DNA of 64,000 bases from Vibrio atlanticus (lineage in GTDB: Bacteria; Pseudomonadota; Gammaproteobacteria; Enterobacterales; Vibrionaceae), in assembly GCF_024347315.1 (NCBI RefSeq), contig NZ_AP025460.1:248001-312000 (forward strand), read 5' to 3'. The notes beneath the pieces are model-generated. The model saw only the letters and a list, made by a program, of their open reading frames with translations, was not told the DNA's origin and did not search any database. This document shows, piece after piece, positions 59,561 to 64,000 of this stretch. The translations under genes were made by a program, and so were the position numbers. Numbering within the stretch: position 1 is the stretch's first letter; each line of letters begins with the position of its first letter.

Positions 59561-61603
59561 TTAAAAGCTTGTCGCCATATTCCCCACGTCTAAGTTCAAA
59601 TCTATACCCTTATCACTTTTAGCTTTATCTATAGCGACTGGCGCTTGAGATTTTATGGTGAGTGACACTTCTGACTTGTTGTTAATGGACTGAGGTTTGA
59701 GCGGTTGGTATGACTGAATAGGTAACTCACCCGCTTGGTATGAAGGTGTCGTATGCTCTGTTCTCTTCCTGTCGTTTGGTTCAGGTGTGATCCCCAACTT
59801 TGCATTTTTATCTTTAATCTTGTCCATTTTGTTGGCAAGGCTATCAAAGGATTGATTAAGCAGGTGATCTGAATTGGCTACCTCCGGCTGAGAAAAATCA
59901 CCTGTCAGGTACGAATGTGTCGTGACCTCGGTTCTCTTACGATCGGTTTGCTCTGTGGTCACCCCCAGTTTTGCTTTTTTATCTTTAATCTTATTCATTT
60001 TGTTGGCGAGGCTATCAACCGACTGGCCTGCCTCTTCGGTATCGATTTTCCAACCATCGGGAATAAGTGAATCTGGCAGTTTATTTATGAGTTTTTTAAA
60101 CTCTCCCCATAAATAGCGAATGCCGTTGCCGATTGCTTTCATCACATTATCTAAGCCATAGAAGTGGTCGACTAAATAAAGAATTGCGGCCCCAGCGGCC
60201 ATGAAGCCTGCTATCAATAACCCAATAGGATTACCTAAAATAATTGCATTCACGGCAATCATCGCAGCTTTGACAATGGCAAGAACCGCGATCATTTCTT
60301 TAAAGTATTTAGCAGTGAAGACCAACATTCGCCCAAGGAACTCCAAGCCATTGTATAAGCCTTTCACTGCTTGAGTGATTTGCTCGATAGTTTCATCTCG
60401 AAATTTAGCGTCCTTGAATTTCTCAGTGAATTCATCGAATGCATTGGTGACTTTTTCCATGATTGGAGCAAGCGCTGCAAACTTAATAGATTTATAGATT
60501 TCTTGAATGCGCTGCATTGCATCATTATAGGCTTCGGCTTTTTCTGCATCTTCGGCGCTAGCTCCGCCTCCTAGTTCGGCTAACTCTTTGCGTGATTTCG
60601 CCAACCCTTCAGTACCTTCTCTTAGCAAGAGAAGCATTTGACGGCCATCTTGCCCAAACGCAGCATCCGCAAAGGCCATTTGTTCTTGAGCGGTTTTTAG
60701 TTTGGAGAATGACTGCAGTAATGTCTCATACGCTTCTTGAGTATTTGCAGCTCCTTCTAGATCTTTGAAGGCAGAATTACCACTTTTCTTAAGGTATGAG
60801 CCAAGCGCTCCGCTACCTGTAGTTTGTAAAACACCTAGCCGCTTAGTGAATCGAGTCATAGCCGATGACATCGTGTCTTCTTCTACACCTGTATGTGAAG
60901 CTTGTTTGCGCATGGCTTGCAGCTCACTGATAGACATTTTCAGTGTGGCTGATTTTTTTGCTAGGGCATCCATTTCACCTGCAGCGCTGTTCACTTCACT
61001 GACTAACCCAGCAAGGCTGAAGCCACCGAGTAATGCCGCTCCTTTACCAAGCGCGGCCTTGCCAATTTGAGGCATTTTGATTGCCCCACCGAGCTTTTGA
61101 ACACCGCTGAGCCTTTTCTGCCACTTAGCATACTTTTTTTCTACAGCGGTGATTTCTTTGCCATGTTTCTTATAGCTTTGGCTCAACCGCTCATATTCAC
61201 TATCGAGCTTATAGACCTTTACGCCTGTTTTAGTCAGGTTCTTACGCAGCTCTGATAGGTTCTGTTGGTATCCAGTTTGCTCTGTGGTTAATTTGCTGAC
61301 TTTCGCTTGTTGCTTGGCAATTTGAGCGGTTAACTTGGCACTTGGGGCTTGAAGCGCTTTGGATTTTTTAGTCAGCTTTTCCAGTTGCTCTTGTTCAGCT
61401 TGTAAGGTGAGTTTGTTTTGTTGCTTAATTTTTTTAATGTTGTTGTAGCTGTTAATCATTCCCATAGCTGCTGAATCATCAGCTTGAGCTTTTTGTGATT
61501 TTTGGATGGCCTTCGTGTAGCGGTTTGTCTCTTTCGACATGCTTTTGGCTTTGGCTGATACTTTATCTACCATCCCCATAACAATCGATAAATTCATCTT
61601 CAT
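59561..61603 (-). CDS. Phage tail tape measure protein
   Basis: A 680-residue protein with long N-terminal coiled coils (about 20-170), a tape-measure core with GFSLAGLVSEVNSAAGEMDA and hydrophobic segments (about 425-490, AVNAIILGNPIGLLIAGFMA), and a C-terminal region. Residues from about 535 hold two 57-residue tandem copies starting SVDSLANKM and SFDSLANKM. It is P2 gpT-like in position and form. Nothing of the baseplate or late-control genes follows; the toxN terminator lies directly downstream. Confidence 0.85.
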   Translation of the reverse strand: MKMNLSIVMGMVDKVSAKAKSMSKETNRYTKAIQKSQKAQADDSAAMGMINSYNNIKKIKQQNKLTLQAEQEQLEKLTKKSKALQAPSAKLTAQIAKQQAKVSKLTTEQTGYQQNLSELRKNLTKTGVKVYKLDSEYERLSQSYKKHGKEITAVEKKYAKWQKRLSGVQKLGGAIKMPQIGKAALGKGAALLGGFSLAGLVSEVNSAAGEMDALAKKSATLKMSISELQAMRKQASHTGVEEDTMSSAMTRFTKRLGVLQTTGSGALGSYLKKSGNSAFKDLEGAANTQEAYETLLQSFSKLKTAQEQMAFADAAFGQDGRQMLLLLREGTEGLAKSRKELAELGGGASAEDAEKAEAYNDAMQRIQEIYKSIKFAALAPIMEKVTNAFDEFTEKFKDAKFRDETIEQITQAVKGLYNGLEFLGRMLVFTAKYFKEMIAVLAIVKAAMIAVNAIILGNPIGLLIAGFMAAGAAILYLVDHFYGLDNVMKAIGNGIRYLWGEFKKLINKLPDSLIPDGWKIDTEEAGQSVDSLANKMNKIKDKKAKLGVTTEQTDRKRTEVTTHSYLTGDFSQPEVANSDHLLNQSFDSLANKMDKIKDKNAKLGITPEPNDRKRTEHTTPSYQAGELPIQSYQPLKPQSINNKSEVSLTIKSQAPVAIDKAKSDKGIDLNLDVGNMATSF

Positions 61604-61625
61604 AGCGTTTGCCTTTTGCGGATAT

Positions 61626-61650
61626 AAAAAAAGAGAGCTTATTCGCTCTC
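61626..61650 (-). terminator. Terminator-like hairpin after the E' frame
   Basis: On the minus strand GAGAGC-GAATAA-GCTCTC is followed by T7. It overlaps the E' stop codon and lies about 25 bp before the tape-measure gene, so it may reduce its expression. Confidence 0.6.
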
Positions 61651-61806
61651 TTCAGTTTCGGTTCTTTGCCGGGCTTTCTCTCGGAACAACAAGAGGTCGT
61701 TGTAGCTGAGTTTGTCTATTTCGCTTGGTGGCCAATGAAATACAGAGGCTATGTCTGCGTAATAGTCTTCTACGTGCTCAATTACAGTTCCGTATTGACG
61801 AAAAAA
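61639..61806 (-). CDS. GpE'-type tail chaperone extension, made by -1 frameshift
   Basis: The frame shifted by -1 from the upstream tail assembly gene reads FRQYGTVIEHVEDYYADIAS, then VFHWPPSEIDKLSYNDLLLF to a stop at 61639. The last part matches the GpE family of P2-like phages (HWPP...LS..DL...RE.A). It has no start codon of its own. A slippery T TTT TTC (61806-61800) in the overlap provides the shift. Confidence 0.8.
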   Translation of the reverse strand, partial: FFRQYGTVIEHVEDYYADIASVFHWPPSEIDKLSYNDLLLFREKARQRTETEESE

Positions 61807-62051
61807 GAGGCGATGGTCGTCAGTAGTGGCGCCCAGTTCTCAACAGGCATATTTAAGACGTCACGTTCATTTAGATTTGAAATGCGTGCCAGTAAGACTT
61901 CACCGGCTTCAAATTTCATTTCACAGACATCAACCAAACTAAGGCCGCGTAAATTACCGGAGTTGGGCTTACGCAGCTCAATCTCTTTTATCTCTGCGCC
62001 ATCACGTTCAATCGCTACGGCCAGTTGTACTTTTTTAGTTTGGGCTGTCAT
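61782..62051 (-). CDS. Phage tail assembly chaperone (gp41/E-like)
   Basis: An 89-residue protein (VQLAVAIERDGAEIKEIELR, SGNLRGLSLVDVCEM) of the Mu gp41 / Phage_TAC type. The ATG at 62051 has AAGGAG upstream. Its 3' end holds the slippery site for the longer E-E' product, whose ratio is set by frameshifting. It overlaps the GpM-like gene by 17 bp. Confidence 0.8.
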   Translation of the reverse strand: MTAQTKKVQLAVAIERDGAEIKEIELRKPNSGNLRGLSLVDVCEMKFEAGEVLLARISNLNERDVLNMPVENWAPLLTTIASFFVNTEL

Positions 62052-62778
62052 AACCAAGCTCCTTTTGTAATGCTTCTAGTTTCTTCTTCACGCCGCCTTT
62101 GTTTGGATCTAGCTTCATCACTATCTCAAACAGGTTGTGCGCCTTTTCTTTCTCGCCAGCGTCGAAGTACCAATTACCGACTAGGCGGAACATCTTCACT
62201 TTGAGTGGGGCGTTGGTAGCAAGCTCACCCGCCAGTAAATCATTTACGACTTTGAGCAGGTATTCGCGCTTGTACTCTTTCTTTTCAGTGTGCGCTTTGT
62301 GCGTGTACTTAAACACATAATCACAGAAGCCCGTTTGACCGTTCACTTTGAAATTAGCCGGCGTTTCTAACCCGCCATCAATGGCCGCTCGAAAGTCATC
62401 GTGGATCTCTTCAAACTTGCCAAGGTCGAAGTGCCACATATAAAAGCACCACATCACATCGAGGTTGCCGTAGTCGCCTTTGTGGGTTTCAAGCAGCTTT
62501 TCAACCAGTGGGCGGTACTTGTTAATGAGTTCTTGTTTGTACGGGTCTTTCTCTTTCGAGCCAGACAAGGTACGCAAGCGGCTTTGGTCTTGCTTAAACA
62601 CGTTCTGTGTTTCTTCCCAAGGCTTATCAGCAAAAGCAGTGCGAACGGATTGGCTCAAGGCTGACTCGCTTATTGCGCCAACATCGTTGAGAAGGTCGAC
62701 ACTGTCGGTCGCTTCAAAGGTTTCAACCGTTAATGGTTTATCCTTCAGAGCCTCTCGTTTCATCAGTATGGATATCAT
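62035..62778 (-). CDS. GpM-like terminase small subunit
   Basis: A 247-residue protein resembling P2 GpM: LDVMWCFYMWHFDLGKFEEI, and toward the end APLKVKMFRLVGNWYFDAGE and GGVKKKLEALQKEL. P2 GpM binds cos DNA and starts packaging with GpP. In P2 it is in the capsid operon; here it is between the tail tube and tail chaperone genes, so a different or additional role cannot be excluded. AAGGAG precedes the ATG. Confidence 0.65.
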   Translation of the reverse strand: MISILMKREALKDKPLTVETFEATDSVDLLNDVGAISESALSQSVRTAFADKPWEETQNVFKQDQSRLRTLSGSKEKDPYKQELINKYRPLVEKLLETHKGDYGNLDVMWCFYMWHFDLGKFEEIHDDFRAAIDGGLETPANFKVNGQTGFCDYVFKYTHKAHTEKKEYKREYLLKVVNDLLAGELATNAPLKVKMFRLVGNWYFDAGEKEKAHNLFEIVMKLDPNKGGVKKKLEALQKELGYDSPN

Positions 62779-62789
62779 GGTGTTGCTCC

Positions 62790-63155
62790 TTACTGCGGGA
62801 TGAGTTCGTCACCGTTGAAGACCACTTCAAGCTGACCATCTTTTACCGCTACGGTAAGTGGGTCGACTGTCCATGCGCCTTTCAAGGTGTATGCGCGGCT
62901 TGTGTTCGTTTCTAAGGTGATGTCTTCACCTACAAAATCAGCAATGGCTTTCTCATCGGTGTCTTGAGCGTGAATGATGGTGCACTTGATGAAAGGCGCA
63001 TCTGAGAATTGTTCAGAGAAACCCAAAGGGCCATCGTCACCCATGACGGTTTCGCGCTTCATGTTGCCCATACCAAATTCAGCGCCTTCTTTAAGGGGAA
63101 GGCGACCCAATGAGCCTGCGTTAAGGACGGCACGGCTAGTAATTTTTGTTCCCAT
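62790..63155 (-). CDS. Phage tail tube protein
   Basis: A 121-residue protein with the Mu-type tail-tube pattern (VLNAGSLGRLPLKEGAEFG, then ITLETNTSRAYTLKGAWTVD). It follows the sheath gene by 3 bp, as in contractile-tail phages. Confidence 0.82.
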   Translation of the reverse strand: MGTKITSRAVLNAGSLGRLPLKEGAEFGMGNMKRETVMGDDGPLGFSEQFSDAPFIKCTIIHAQDTDEKAIADFVGEDITLETNTSRAYTLKGAWTVDPLTVAVKDGQLEVVFNGDELIPQ

Positions 63156-63158
63156 GAC

Positions 63159-64000
63159 TTACTTCCTAAATTGAATTTTGCCTGCAACGATAATCAAACC
63201 GTTCACGAACTGCGGTGAATCTTGGTAGTTGACGCGCTGCTTGTTGGTTTTATCAAGCTCGACAATGAGCGACTTTTTGTAGCCATCGAAATCTTGCACG
63301 ATGCCTTGGTATTCCAGATCTCGATACAAGGTCAACAGCTTGCCCTTGATCATGGTCGGCGTGACAATCGGCTGACCTTTGGCGAATTTGGTACCGTCTT
63401 TCGCAACTTTATGACGAGGGTAGGTACTTAAGATCAACGAGCGCTGTTTCTGACGGAAGTACATGGCGGTTGCAGGTGTCATGACATCGAGGTAACTGTT
63501 GTCTGTTACGCCAGCTGCGTTTTCGGTGTAAGCCGTCACGGCACGTTCAATTAACACTTCATTCGCTGAGTTCACCGTGTAGGTACTCAAGCCTTCATAC
63601 AAAAAGAGGTTGCGTTCAGCCCAATCCCACTCTTGCGTTGCCAGTGAGTAAACACCGTTTAACTTGAGTGTTTGTAGCGGCCTGCAAGGGTCGATGGCCA
63701 ATGACGGGGCGATTTGACCTACCCACGCACCAATGGCTTTTGCATCTGATAACGCTTGGTCTTTAGAGTCACCAAAGTTGTTGATTGGCAGGAAGTTGAT
63801 TAACGGGCAGTTGCTCTTTGCTGAAAAGGTCACTAGCTCGGCGTGGGTGCCTTTCTTCGGTAGATACGCAATACCTGGCACTTGCTCTAATGCTGTATAA
63901 CGGTTTTCAAGAAAGGTACCCAATTCGCGAATGGTAGTGTCGTCATTCAATGAGCACATGATGTGGTGGTATTGCGTGTCACCTAGCGCCGCCAATGCAC
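63159..64000 (-). CDS. Phage tail sheath protein, C-terminal part (cut by the right edge)
   Basis: At least 279 residues of a contractile sheath, open to the window edge; the TTG at 63995 is an internal codon. The blocks GVYSLATQEWDWAERNLFLY, and TPATAMYFRQKQRSLILSTY match Mu gpL / sheath subtilisin-like proteins. The N-terminal half lies outside. Confidence 0.85.
   Translation of the reverse strand, partial: ALAALGDTQYHHIMCSLNDDTTIRELGTFLENRYTALEQVPGIAYLPKKGTHAELVTFSAKSNCPLINFLPINNFGDSKDQALSDAKAIGAWVGQIAPSLAIDPCRPLQTLKLNGVYSLATQEWDWAERNLFLYEGLSTYTVNSANEVLIERAVTAYTENAAGVTDNSYLDVMTPATAMYFRQKQRSLILSTYPRHKVAKDGTKFAKGQPIVTPTMIKGKLLTLYRDLEYQGIVQDFDGYKKSLIVELDKTNKQRVNYQDSPQFVNGLIIVAGKIQFRK

Overview
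The window looks like Vibrio chromosome, probably Splendidus clade. This rests on gene content and order: motX beside purA, a VC2662-type protein near efp, pgi-cheX-zur, and the E. coli-like run orn - tRNA array - queG - tsaE - amiB - mutL - miaA - hfq - hflXKC - purA - rnr - rlmB - rpsF - rpsR - rplI - dnaB - alr. The species is not certain from sequence alone. Bases 1-2463 hold an accessory pair: the C-terminal part of a PHP/SMC-type ATPase (TrlF/Ppl-like) overlapping a Schlafen AlbA_2 ATP-binding protein. A possible sRNA and dispersed palindromes follow.

Bases 3100-20540 are mostly core genes: a VC2662-like exported protein, a diguanylate cyclase, MgtC, EpmB/EF-P and EpmA (translation rescue at proline stretches), the frdABCD fumarate reductase operon, a DMT exporter, a chemoreceptor, a DASS-type transporter, psd, rsgA and orn. 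Bases 20718-22794 carry an alternating array of 8 tRNA-Gly(GCC) and 7 initiator tRNA-fMet genes. Between the array and queG are two perfect inverted DnaA boxes and a third consensus box, the position held by the datA locus in E. coli.

Bases 24822-53049 continue with core genes. An IS50-like element (34458-35960) has inserted exactly into the rho-independent terminator after hflC and brings its own terminator. An amidohydrolase gene (38847-40255) is broken by what looks like a one-base loss. priB is missing between rpsF and rpsR.

From zur (54286) to the right edge the DNA is accessory. First comes a GHKL-ATPase / STAS-like / membrane-protein operon, then a remnant tyrosine integrase, then the first 22 codons of dusA cut off at the known dusA attachment core. 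Beyond the junction are a KilA-N gene with a P4-Ash-like leader, a complete type III toxin-antitoxin locus (toxI repeats, attenuating terminator, toxN), and a leftward Mu/P2-mosaic contractile-tail module: tape measure, E/E' with a -1 frameshift site, a GpM-like terminase small subunit, tube, and a sheath gene running off the window. The right third is therefore a dusA-targeted, probably layered, prophage island carrying phage-defence cargo.
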